Shown here piece after piece: positions 53,059 to 60,818 of a DNA stretch of 64,000 nucleotides. The DNA comes from Ignavibacteriales bacterium (GTDB taxonomy: Bacteria; Bacteroidota; Ignavibacteria; Ignavibacteriales; Ignavibacteriaceae): the NCBI GenBank assembly GCA_016709765.1, contig JADJMD010000012.1, forward strand, positions 62,001-126,000. The letters run 5' to 3'. Below the pieces are notes generated by a model. It had not been told where the DNA came from. It did not search any database and was given only the letters and a program-made list of their open reading frames with translations. Position numbers and translations under genes: made by a program. The first letter of the stretch is position 1. The number at the start of each line of letters is the position of its first letter.

Positions 53059-54108
53059 TTATTTAATCATTTCTGTTTGCAATGATTCTTCAATTGCATA
53101 ATATGTTTTGCCGTTATGATCTAATTTTTTAATAATTTTGGTGTCTATCAGTTCAGTCAATTTTTCCAGTTTGCTGTTAGCAAGTGCAAAAGTTTTTACA
53201 GCAGATTCGTTAACAGGATGGATCTGAAGTAATCCTAAAAGTTCATTTTCAAAATCATCAGTTGCAAAAAACTCTTCTTTCTCCGGACAGCATAACATCT
53301 TCGAGTTCGCGACATTATTGTTAATTACTGTGGATAATTTTTTAAGTGATTCAGTGTCAGGACTAATCGCATAAACTTCGGCTGTAGGATAGATTGGAGT
53401 CATAAAATAGGAAACATTTCGTTTAATGGTATTTAAAAATTTGCCGAGTTGCTCTATTTCTTCTGAACTATCATTCAAATTTTTTATTAGTGTTGTTTCG
53501 GTTGTAAGATGCCCTCTAAATCTTTTAGAAAATTGTTCAATCCCCTTCAGGATATGATTATAATCCAATCTTTGATGCGGGCGATTTATTTTTGACCATG
53601 TATCTTCGTTTACAGTATCAACTTTAAGTGAAACATAATCAGCATACATTAGATTTTCTTGAATGTTCTCATTCCACAAAAGTGCTGAGTTAGTAAATAC
53701 TGCAACCTTGTAACCAAATTCTCTAAGAATCCTAATTTCCTCTGAAAGATTTGAATCAAGTGCAGGATCACCGCTTCCTGCAAAAAGGATATAGTCTATA
53801 TCTTTTCCACTTTTTTTAATTTCATCAATTTTATTTTTTACTGAAAAGTAAAGTTCATAAGGTGAGAGACAATTTTTTGTGCAGATTGAGCAACAAGAAG
53901 TTTTTCCGCCCGGACAATAAATACAATCATAGGAACACACGTTTGGTTTTAAATTATTAATTCCCAAAACCAAACCCAATCTTCTTGAGCGAACAGGACC
54001 AAAAACAACTTTACATTTTAGGGATTTATTTGAAAGAACACTTCTTTCAATTTTTAAGTAAATTGATTCCAATTTACCTTTAAACCATTTATGTACTTGA
54101 TTATCCAT
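53059..54108 (-). CDS. Radical SAM protein with winged-helix tail 2, extra cysteine cluster
   Basis: 349 residues. Core as in the gene at 49349: VVFGPVRSRRLGLVLGINN, cluster VCSYDCIYC (Cys58, Cys62, Cys65), FAGSGDPALD. Immediately after the radical SAM triad it has four more cysteines, Cys72, 73, 76 and 80 (SCCSICTKNC), that could bind an auxiliary cluster, plus a CCPEKEEF near 270. Winged-helix-like tail. It is the first gene of the operon: a sigma-54 promoter lies 31-46 bases upstream and gaggt sits eight bases before the ATG. Substrate unknown. Confidence 0.9.
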   Translation of the reverse strand: MDNQVHKWFKGKLESIYLKIERSVLSNKSLKCKVVFGPVRSRRLGLVLGINNLKPNVCSYDCIYCPGGKTSCCSICTKNCLSPYELYFSVKNKIDEIKKSGKDIDYILFAGSGDPALDSNLSEEIRILREFGYKVAVFTNSALLWNENIQENLMYADYVSLKVDTVNEDTWSKINRPHQRLDYNHILKGIEQFSKRFRGHLTTETTLIKNLNDSSEEIEQLGKFLNTIKRNVSYFMTPIYPTAEVYAISPDTESLKKLSTVINNNVANSKMLCCPEKEEFFATDDFENELLGLLQIHPVNESAVKTFALANSKLEKLTELIDTKIIKKLDHNGKTYYAIEESLQTEMIK

Positions 54109-54138
54109 TTCATACCTCGTTTGTAATAATTACTGTAG

Positions 54139-54154
54139 TGCTATTCATGTTCCA
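54139..54154 (-). promoter_or_regulatory. Sigma-54 (-24/-12) promoter
   Basis: Minus-strand TGGAACATGAATAGCA has the invariant GG and GC separated by exactly ten bases, with TGG-A-AC close to the -24 consensus and AGCA as a weaker -12 element. Initiation would fall about 19 bases before the ATG at 54108. A sigma-54 activator is encoded divergently 150 bp away. Confidence 0.78.
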
Positions 54155-54205
54155 CTAATTGAATTATCTTTTATGCGATTATCTCGCTTTTTCATCTAGA
54201 GAGAT

Positions 54206-54255
54206 TTGCATTTTTGCAATATATCTTGCAATCATCTTGCATTATTGCATTGCAA
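54206..54255. promoter_or_regulatory. TTGCA repeat array, probable activator binding sites
   Basis: Six TTGCA cores in 50 bp, including one perfect inverted pair TTGCA-tttt-TGCAA (54206-54219) and direct repeats at about 8-12 base spacing. It lies 52-116 bases upstream of the sigma-54 promoter, where enhancer sites belong, and next to the activator gene start, so autoregulation is possible. Confidence 0.72.
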
Positions 54256-54286
54256 TTATTATTTTATCTAAAAAAATGAGATTGAT

Positions 54287-56014
54287 ATGTCAGATGTACA
54301 ACAGATTATTGATAAAAATAAAGAAACGCTAATCATTCCAGATGGAATTGTGGTGATTGGTAAAGATCAGAGCATAATTGTCTTTAATGAAGCAGCTTCA
54401 CGCATAACGGGTTATTCTGAAGATGAAGTAATTGGAAATTCTTTTGAATTTATTTTTGAAAATAATCCAGATGGAAGAAAATTTATTAATGAATCATTAG
54501 AGAAAAATCTAGCATTCAATAATCTTGCATTTAATATTACTGACCACAACGGACAAACTAAAAACGTTCTTGCATCGATAACACCAATTAAAAGAGAGAA
54601 TCATGTTCTAAGTGTAGTTTTTGTTTTTAGAGATACGAACGAAATGCTTTCACTTGCCAAAGAGCTGCAACATAAAACATTTGAATTAATGGACCAAAAA
54701 AATATACTAGATGCAATCTTCAACAGTAATATTGAAGGAACATTTACAATTGATAATGATTGGAATGTAACTTCATTTAACACATCAGCAGAGAAAATAA
54801 CCGGGTTAAAAAAAATTGAAGCAATAGGAAAAAAGTGCTGGGATATTTTTAATTCTTCACTATGTCGTAATGGATGCCATATGGAGCAGACAATGCAAAA
54901 AGGTAAACCAATGATTGGTAATGAATTGGAAATACTGCATAAAGATGGCAAAAAAATTCCTATCCGTGTAAATTCCGGTATCCTCATTAATAACAAAAAT
55001 GAAAAAATTGGTGCAGTTGAAACCTTCATTGATATTTCTGAAATAAAAAACCTTTCTGCTCATTTAAGTGAGTTTTTTAAATACGAAAATATTGTTGGTA
55101 GAAACAAAGAAATCAAACAAATTATTTCTGTTCTGGAAAGTGTATCACAAACTGATACTTCAGTTTTAGTAACCGGTGAAAGCGGAACAGGAAAAGAATT
55201 AGCAGCGCGAGCTATCCATCTAAACAGTTCGAGAAAAACAGGTCCTTTTATCGCAGTTAACTCCAGTGCATTTGCAGAATCACTTATTGAAAGTGAATTG
55301 TTCGGGCATGAAAAAGGCGCATTTACAGGTGCAATAAAAACAAAAATTGGAAAGTTTGAGCTTGCACAAGGCGGCACTTTATTTCTTGATGAGATTGGTG
55401 ATCTTTCAAGCACAGTTCAAACAAAATTTCTTAGAGTTTTAGAAACACACAAGTTTGAAAGAGTTGGTGGAAACAAAACTATAAAATTGGATGCTAGAAT
55501 AATTACCGCAACAAATAAAAATCTGGCTGAAGAAATAAACGCCGGAAGATTTCGTGAAGATTTATTTTACAGAATAAACGTTATCAATATACATCTTCCT
55601 CCTCTTAGAGAGCGGATGGATGATATTCCGTTATTAGTAAAACATTTTATAGAATCGTTTAATACAAAGTTTAATAAAAAAATAAAGCAATTTTCATCTG
55701 ATGCTTATGAGCTTCTTGTGGATTATAGTTGGCAAGGAAATATCAGAGAATTAGAAAATGTTATCGAGCATTGTTTTGTGTTATGCAATGGAGATATTAT
55801 TCAGGTTGAATGTCTTCCTAAAAGATTACGCGAACAAAACCTGAATATTAGTAAACCAATTAAACGTGATTTACAAAATGGGTTTAAAAATGCAGAGCGT
55901 GATTTGATAATTTCAGTTTTAGATAAGTTCAATGGAAATAGAACAAAAGCAGCAAATGAACTAAATATCAATCCTTCAACACTCTGGAGAAAAATTAAAA
56001 AATTAGGGATTTAA
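54287..56014 (+). CDS. Sigma-54 activator with two PAS domains (Fis family)
   Basis: 575 residues. PAS 1 about 14-118; PAS 2 about 139-252, which contains Cys184, Cys193 and Cys197 (KCWDIFNSSLCRNGC), a possible redox, metal or sulfur-sensing site. AAA+ domain: Walker A GESGTGKE 297-304, sigma-54 contact loop GAFTGA 344-349, Walker B FLDEIGD 366-372. Fis-type helix-turn-helix about 535-575. No receiver domain, so it senses its signal directly. Divergent from the sigma-54 operon and convergent with the YeeE unit; it is the natural regulator of the former and possibly of both. Confidence 0.94.
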   Translation: MSDVQQIIDKNKETLIIPDGIVVIGKDQSIIVFNEAASRITGYSEDEVIGNSFEFIFENNPDGRKFINESLEKNLAFNNLAFNITDHNGQTKNVLASITPIKRENHVLSVVFVFRDTNEMLSLAKELQHKTFELMDQKNILDAIFNSNIEGTFTIDNDWNVTSFNTSAEKITGLKKIEAIGKKCWDIFNSSLCRNGCHMEQTMQKGKPMIGNELEILHKDGKKIPIRVNSGILINNKNEKIGAVETFIDISEIKNLSAHLSEFFKYENIVGRNKEIKQIISVLESVSQTDTSVLVTGESGTGKELAARAIHLNSSRKTGPFIAVNSSAFAESLIESELFGHEKGAFTGAIKTKIGKFELAQGGTLFLDEIGDLSSTVQTKFLRVLETHKFERVGGNKTIKLDARIITATNKNLAEEINAGRFREDLFYRINVINIHLPPLRERMDDIPLLVKHFIESFNTKFNKKIKQFSSDAYELLVDYSWQGNIRELENVIEHCFVLCNGDIIQVECLPKRLREQNLNISKPIKRDLQNGFKNAERDLIISVLDKFNGNRTKAANELNINPSTLWRKIKKLGI

Positions 56015-56033
56015 TTTTTAAGTGAAAATAAAA

Positions 56034-56053
56034 AAGCCGGCATAAACCGGCTT
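56034..56053. terminator. Bidirectional terminator between activator and YeeE genes
   Basis: Stem aagccgg/ccggctt with loop cataaa; on the minus strand a T run follows. Serves both convergent genes, more strongly the YeeE-rhodanese one. Confidence 0.88.
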
Positions 56054-56064
56054 CATTTAATATC

Positions 56065-57255
56065 TTAACATCCGCCAACTACACGTTTTTGTGTTTTCTT
56101 AACTGGTCCTGCCGATTTATTTTGCTCAATAAGAATGGGAATAACTGAGCTTGCTTTAGTTCTAAATCGAAATGTGTCATGTTCCTGTTTGTTTGAAGCA
56201 ATACTATTTTTATCAAAATTTAAAATGTCTTTATTAAACTTATCCATGCCGCCTTTTAAAATGGTTATATTTGTAAAACCAAGCTTATCGGCAATAATGG
56301 CAAGCTTTCTTTCTGCAAGTTCATCGCCAGAAACAAATACATTTATTTTATGTCTGATTTTTAAAATCTTACTTGGTTCTTTTTCAAAAAGATTATCAAA
56401 TGTAAATGACGTTGAGTATGGTAAACTTTGTTTTTGATACTCTTTAAAGGGACGAAAATCTATTACTTGTAGTTTGTTATCATCTTTCATTAATCGAAAA
56501 GCAAATTCATCAACGGTCATAGTTTTGATACCATAATTATTTACAAATTTAATATCCTCTACTCGCTGTAAAAGTGAATCTTTTCTTTCAGTAAGCACGA
56601 ACGCAGAAAGAGACAGTATAAATCCGATTGCACCAATTGTAACATAATATGGAGTAAACCTAAATGCAGGTTTTTTTATTCCATTAACTTTATTTTCTAC
56701 TATTGAGGCAATCCAAAATGCAAAAAGTGAAAATGCAGTTAACATAAACGCAAATATAGTTTGTTGCATTCCTAGTAAATCAAAAATTCTAATGTTTCCC
56801 CAGTTCTCCGCTTTATATAAACCTTCCCAAAGTGGATAACCTTCAGCAAAAATTAATACTCCAATAAATGAACCAGCAATAAAAATCATTGCATCAATTT
56901 TCCCAATGGCCGCAGCACAAACACTTGTACCGGGGCAAAACCCGCCAACCACAAATCCCAGTCCCATTATCAATCCACCAATTACTGCAGACCAAAGAAA
57001 TGTAGGGTTAATATATGTTAGATTTATATCAAGCAAACCAAAATGCTCTAAAGCTATTACACCAATCATGGCAACAATTCCGGCAGTAAAGAAAACTCTT
57101 AAGACTGTAAAATCATATCCGTAAAATAATCCAACTAATTTTTTTGAAGTTGAAAATCCAGCTTGTTCTAAAATCACTCCAAATAAAATTCCGATTATAA
57201 GTGCTACAATAAAATTTAAATCATTTCCAATTACATCGGGTACTAATGGTCCCAT
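56065..57255 (-). CDS. YeeE/YedE transporter with C-terminal rhodanese-like domain
   Basis: 396 residues. Residues about 10-225 hold seven or more membrane spans of the YeeE/YedE (thiosulfate transporter TsuA-like) fold, with GGFCPGTSVCAAAIG (Cys107, Cys113) in the conserved pore-lining region. About 255-350 is a rhodanese-like domain (VIDFRPFKEYQKQ...ILKGGMDKF), but its active-site loop reads FVSGDELAER with no catalytic cysteine. The protein ends GGC, placing a cysteine at the extreme C-terminus. Likely imports a sulfur compound together with the smaller YeeE protein upstream; the degraded rhodanese may bind rather than transfer sulfur. Confidence 0.88.
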   Translation of the reverse strand: MGPLVPDVIGNDLNFIVALIIGILFGVILEQAGFSTSKKLVGLFYGYDFTVLRVFFTAGIVAMIGVIALEHFGLLDINLTYINPTFLWSAVIGGLIMGLGFVVGGFCPGTSVCAAAIGKIDAMIFIAGSFIGVLIFAEGYPLWEGLYKAENWGNIRIFDLLGMQQTIFAFMLTAFSLFAFWIASIVENKVNGIKKPAFRFTPYYVTIGAIGFILSLSAFVLTERKDSLLQRVEDIKFVNNYGIKTMTVDEFAFRLMKDDNKLQVIDFRPFKEYQKQSLPYSTSFTFDNLFEKEPSKILKIRHKINVFVSGDELAERKLAIIADKLGFTNITILKGGMDKFNKDILNFDKNSIASNKQEHDTFRFRTKASSVIPILIEQNKSAGPVKKTQKRVVGGC

Positions 57256-57270
57256 AATAAATTCTCCTTT

Positions 57271-57786
57271 CTATATCCAAAATTTTCTAAAGAAGTATGC
57301 AAACAAGTAAGCTCCGCCAAATATTGCCATCATAGTTATCAATCCACCTGTTGATAAAACTGCCATTCCGCTTAATGCGGAACCGCTAGTACAGCCTCTT
57401 CCGAGCTGAGCACCAAATCCAAATAACAATCCACCAATTAAAGCTCCAACAATTCTTATGTTTGGTTTAGATCTGGGCCCGTATTCTAATTTTAGATTTA
57501 ATCTGTTGGATATAAGTCCCGATAGAAATGCACCGATAAAAACTCCAACAACTTCAAAAACCAACCAGTTCATTAATGGGCTGCCGGAGTGTCCTTCGGA
57601 GTATTCCTTGTAAAAAGTTTGATTACTTGTGTGTTCTGGTGCAACTGACTCCACAATCCCAACAGCAAAACTTTTAACTGCTCCACTTGCACCTAAACCT
57701 CTGCCAGTAATATAAATTGTTGCTATTAACAAAAGACCAAGAAAAACTCCTGCTAAATAAGGATTCATATATTTTTTTTCTTCCAT
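57271..57786 (-). CDS. YeeE/YedE family membrane protein, short form
   Basis: 171 residues, about four membrane spans, with LGRGCTSGSALSGMA (Cys132) matching the conserved YeeE/YedE cysteine motif. In other genomes two short YeeE halves function together; here one short chain is followed by a longer one carrying a rhodanese-like tail. Lies 15 bp before its partner. Substrate probably thiosulfate or another sulfur species, by family. Confidence 0.9.
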   Translation of the reverse strand: MEEKKYMNPYLAGVFLGLLLIATIYITGRGLGASGAVKSFAVGIVESVAPEHTSNQTFYKEYSEGHSGSPLMNWLVFEVVGVFIGAFLSGLISNRLNLKLEYGPRSKPNIRIVGALIGGLLFGFGAQLGRGCTSGSALSGMAVLSTGGLITMMAIFGGAYLFAYFFRKFWI

Positions 57787-57794
57787 AATATCCT

Positions 57795-58486
57795 CTATAC
57801 TAAATTTTCTGATCGAACATTTTGTAGCTCATCTTTAATTTCATTTTTTAATTCTGATTTATTTTTGTGCTCATCATCCCCCTCTAGTTCTTCGTAACCG
57901 GTTAACATTGCTTTTAAATTTGTTGTTACTTTATCGCCAGTAGTAATCAAGTACAAATGTGTGATAATAAAAGACAAAAGAAAAATGCAGCAATAGTATG
58001 CACTATTGCTATCAATTCTAAAGATTGAATATTTAAAGATTCAATTCCATGTCGCTGTGGATAACGATATAACATGTAAAGCAGACCTGATGTAACGATA
58101 ACTGGGATAACCAAAATCTTTAGTCCAAAGTATGTTAACTTTTGCAGTGGATTTAATTTTGTTAAAACTGTTTTCTTGGTTGGATGAGGAGCATTCTTAA
58201 AAATTCCTAAAATGTAATAATTAAGTTGTGCTCTTATATTTTCAAAAGAAGGAACATACTGTCGCCACTCGCCCGTTGAGAAGTGCCAAAAAATTGCAAA
58301 TACAATTAATACGATAAGCATATAAGCTGCGATGTTGTGATACTTAACAGCATCTTTAAATCCAAAAAAAGTGTAAGAACCATGAATTTCAAAACCGCTA
58401 AAGGCTAAAAAGAAAATTAATATTGCTTGCATCCAGTGCCAGAATCTCTCAAAGGCCTTATAAACATAAACTTGTTTATTTTTCAT
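57795..58486 (-). pseudogene. Cytochrome b (b561/b6-like) gene with a -1 frameshift
   Basis: The upstream frame (58486 to 57947) gives a normal di-haem cytochrome b start: FERFWHWMQAILIFFLAFSG, YHNIAAYMLIVL, WHFSTGEWRQY and HTIAAFF, then a premature stop after SHICT. The overlapping frame (57977 to 57795) continues exactly as the family does: FIITHLYLITTGDKVTTNLKAMLTGYEE. One extra T in the tttttcttttg run (near 57985) would fuse them into one protein of about 230 residues. It may be a sequencing or assembly error, a recent mutation, or, less likely, a programmed shift. The intact protein would pass quinol electrons to the anchored octaheme cytochrome encoded just upstream (ATGA overlap). Confidence 0.85.
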
Positions 58487-60060
58487 TTTTTGTCTCCTTT
58501 TCTTGCTTTTGCAGCAACAAAAATTCTAACTGTGCCATGTGCTAGCACACCCAATAAAGTTAGTATCAACATCCAAACGCCGGCTATTTCAACAATGTTG
58601 GAATAATCTCTTCCCGGCATGTAAAAATCTTTCAATCCCGCAAGCCTGCTGTTTTCTCTTTGATGACAGCTATTGCAATCAAGAGTATTTTCTTTTGTTG
58701 CAACCATGTGATTTACAGGCCAATACATTTCAGTTTTGATAAAAGATATTTTTCCGCTGAATGGTAAACCAAGTTGCTTCATTCCTTCGGTAGATGCTGT
58801 TTGCCAATCAAAATCCTTCCAAAATGCTCCTTCTCCTTTTTTCTCAGCAAAAAGTTTTGGCTGGATAAGAATCATATTTACTGGATCAAATGGTTGTTTT
58901 GCAACATGAATCTTTACAGGATAAATTTTTGAATCATCATCCGCATAAGATCCGTGAAGTTGATTAAGTATGAGTGGTTTTGTCGTGTCAGAAATCTTAT
59001 CGCCTTCAAGATAGTGTGAGGCAGTACCATTAAACCATATATAATCAGGTTCAACGTTTCTTTCCCAGGTAAAACTACCTTTTATAGATAAATAAGTATG
59101 ATTGCCAAGGCTATCATCTTCTTCGTACGGCTCACCGTTTTTTAATTTACCCGCAGTGGACCAATCCCAAGACATTTTTGTAGAGTTTGCTTTTGCATAA
59201 GTTGGTATATGGCAACTCTGGCAAGCGACTTTAATTGAATGCTCGTTTAGTATATTGTCTTCATGCGGAGTTTCAGTGTGGCATTGTTCACAAGTATTTC
59301 TATTTAGATTCATTGAAGAAAGCGAATAAACTTTACCTGAAATATTATGCTTTTCAGTTGTGTGGCAATCAACGCATTGAAGTTTTGCACCGTCTGTGCC
59401 CATATGTACATCAACATCTTTGGTGGTTTCAAACATCGCCATATCAAGATCACCATGTTTAACATTGTTTCCACCACCGCCAAAGAAATGACAAACGCCG
59501 CAATTACTTAATTTTGGCTTACCAACACTTTGAGCAATTAAATTCAGATCTAAAGTAGCAACAGGTAATCCGCCTTTTTCTGGTGCTTTAGCATAAGTTT
59601 CAGAATTATCGTGACAAACAAGACAATCTACATTTGTTGAATCTGTAAAAACTTTTCCATCGGAATGCATTCCATATCCAATATGACACTTTGCACAGCT
59701 TTCTTCATTTCCTTGTGTTCCGATGCAAAAATTGTTTATTGCATTTTTTTTACCAAGATAAACTATGCCACGTCCTTCAACATATTCTTCTCGCTCCCAA
59801 TTCCAGTGATTTGAATGCATCACTTCTGTCTGTCTTTTATTGTGGCAGCTAATGCAAGTTGCTGTCACTTCCTGCGGAGATTCAAATTTTTGTTGAAGCG
59901 AAGTAAATTTTGAGTGGTCAACTGAAGGAGAATATTTTTGAGAATATTTTTCTTTCAAATTCATTAAAGTAGTAGGTTCGTAATCCTTTTGTGAGAAAAA
60001 ACCCACAGCTATTACAACCAGTAAGCCAACAAAGGCAAGAATTAATACTATCTTTCTCAT
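58483..60060 (-). CDS. Octaheme c-type cytochrome, tetrathionate-reductase family, membrane-anchored
   Basis: 525 residues. Hydrophobic N-terminus (about 4-22, signal anchor or uncleaved signal) and a C-terminal span (about 490-510) before a basic tail. CxxCH motifs start at residues 69, 122, 146, 187, 229, 257, 280 and 462, the same order and spacing as in the paralogue at 50802. It also shares VTATCISCHN-type first motif, GGGGNNVKHGD and TEMYWPVNHMV. The C-terminal anchor and adjacent cytochrome b suggest it is the quinol-linked form. Likely substrates: tetrathionate, nitrite, hydroxylamine or another small oxidant. Confidence 0.93.
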   Translation of the reverse strand: MRKIVLILAFVGLLVVIAVGFFSQKDYEPTTLMNLKEKYSQKYSPSVDHSKFTSLQQKFESPQEVTATCISCHNKRQTEVMHSNHWNWEREEYVEGRGIVYLGKKNAINNFCIGTQGNEESCAKCHIGYGMHSDGKVFTDSTNVDCLVCHDNSETYAKAPEKGGLPVATLDLNLIAQSVGKPKLSNCGVCHFFGGGGNNVKHGDLDMAMFETTKDVDVHMGTDGAKLQCVDCHTTEKHNISGKVYSLSSMNLNRNTCEQCHTETPHEDNILNEHSIKVACQSCHIPTYAKANSTKMSWDWSTAGKLKNGEPYEEDDSLGNHTYLSIKGSFTWERNVEPDYIWFNGTASHYLEGDKISDTTKPLILNQLHGSYADDDSKIYPVKIHVAKQPFDPVNMILIQPKLFAEKKGEGAFWKDFDWQTASTEGMKQLGLPFSGKISFIKTEMYWPVNHMVATKENTLDCNSCHQRENSRLAGLKDFYMPGRDYSNIVEIAGVWMLILTLLGVLAHGTVRIFVAAKARKGDKK

Positions 60061-60104
60061 TTTTTTAACTTAAGATTTAAATTGATATTATTTTAGGCTC
60101 TAAA

Positions 60105-60545
60105 CTATTTTTGATTTACCCATTTCCCGAAGACTTCGTTAAGAATTTTTAATGAAGATGAGATTTTTTGCAGTTCTTCTTCATTAACATTTTGCAAAAT
60201 TCGTTTATGTAATTCGCTGTAGTTTTGATGAAGATTGGCAATTAGAGGATTTGCTTTGGGCAAAATGCTTACAAGAATAACTCGTTTATCATTTTCATCC
60301 AATGTTCTTGAAATTAGGTTTTTTGCCTCCAAAGAGGTTAAAATATGAGTTATTCTGCCGGGAGTAAGTTTTAAAATATCACGTAGTTCTTTTATAGTAT
60401 ATTTAGGTTTTACAGCAAAAAGTTTTAAAAATTTTACTTCTGTTGGTGAAAGATTAAAACTTGCTGCAAAATATTCCTCCTTTATGCTGCAATTCCGAGT
60501 CAACTCGCAAATCATCTCCGCAATCGGTTCCATTTCAGTGGGCAT
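60105..60545 (-). CDS. MarR-family regulator
   Basis: 146 residues. Winged helix-turn-helix typical of MarR: LSPTEVKFLKLFAVKPKYTIKELRDILKLTPGRITHILTSLEAKNLI, then the wing LDENDKRVILVSI. Cys13 and Cys19 near the N-terminus (MICELTRNC) could sense oxidants or sulfur species, as in some MarR proteins; that is inference. Transcribed toward the octaheme gene 44 bp downstream, so it probably controls its own unit. Confidence 0.88.
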   Translation of the reverse strand: MPTEMEPIAEMICELTRNCSIKEEYFAASFNLSPTEVKFLKLFAVKPKYTIKELRDILKLTPGRITHILTSLEAKNLISRTLDENDKRVILVSILPKANPLIANLHQNYSELHKRILQNVNEEELQKISSSLKILNEVFGKWVNQK

Positions 60546-60818
60546 TTAAATAACCTTATTTATTTTATGCCCTAAAATATATTTGATATTATTAATTTCC
60601 AAAATATTTTTGTTTAGCAATAGTTACTTTATTACAATTGAAACTAAAAGTTCGTTTTTTCATCAGATTGCTGTGTTTGGTAATGATGTTTGGAATAGCA
60701 AGACTATAATTAAAGGAAATTTTTGCAAAACATAAAAACAATTAAATAAGGCATATTTTTTCATTTATTGATATATTTGACAATTGAAAAATAATTTTAT
60801 TGTTAACACTTTTAGAAA
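60546..60818. promoter_or_regulatory. Divergent MarR/hrcA promoter region
   Basis: 273 bp with no gene. A -35-like ttgaca (60777-60782) with a weak -10-like tattgt follows 16 bases later, close to hrcA. AT-rich symmetry near 60575-60600 (aaaatatatttgatatt) could be a MarR operator. I found no CIRCE element. Confidence 0.4.

Noticed and set aside
57795..57977. Separate 60-residue gene after the cytochrome b
   Set aside because: It continues the cytochrome b sequence in another frame, so it is the 3' part of a frameshifted gene.
57975..57995. Programmed -1 frameshift in the cytochrome b gene
   Set aside because: The run is not a clean slippery heptamer and no stimulatory structure is evident; a single-base deletion is simpler.
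60546..60818. CIRCE operator upstream of hrcA
   Set aside because: No TTAGCACTC/GAGTGCTAA inverted repeat was found.
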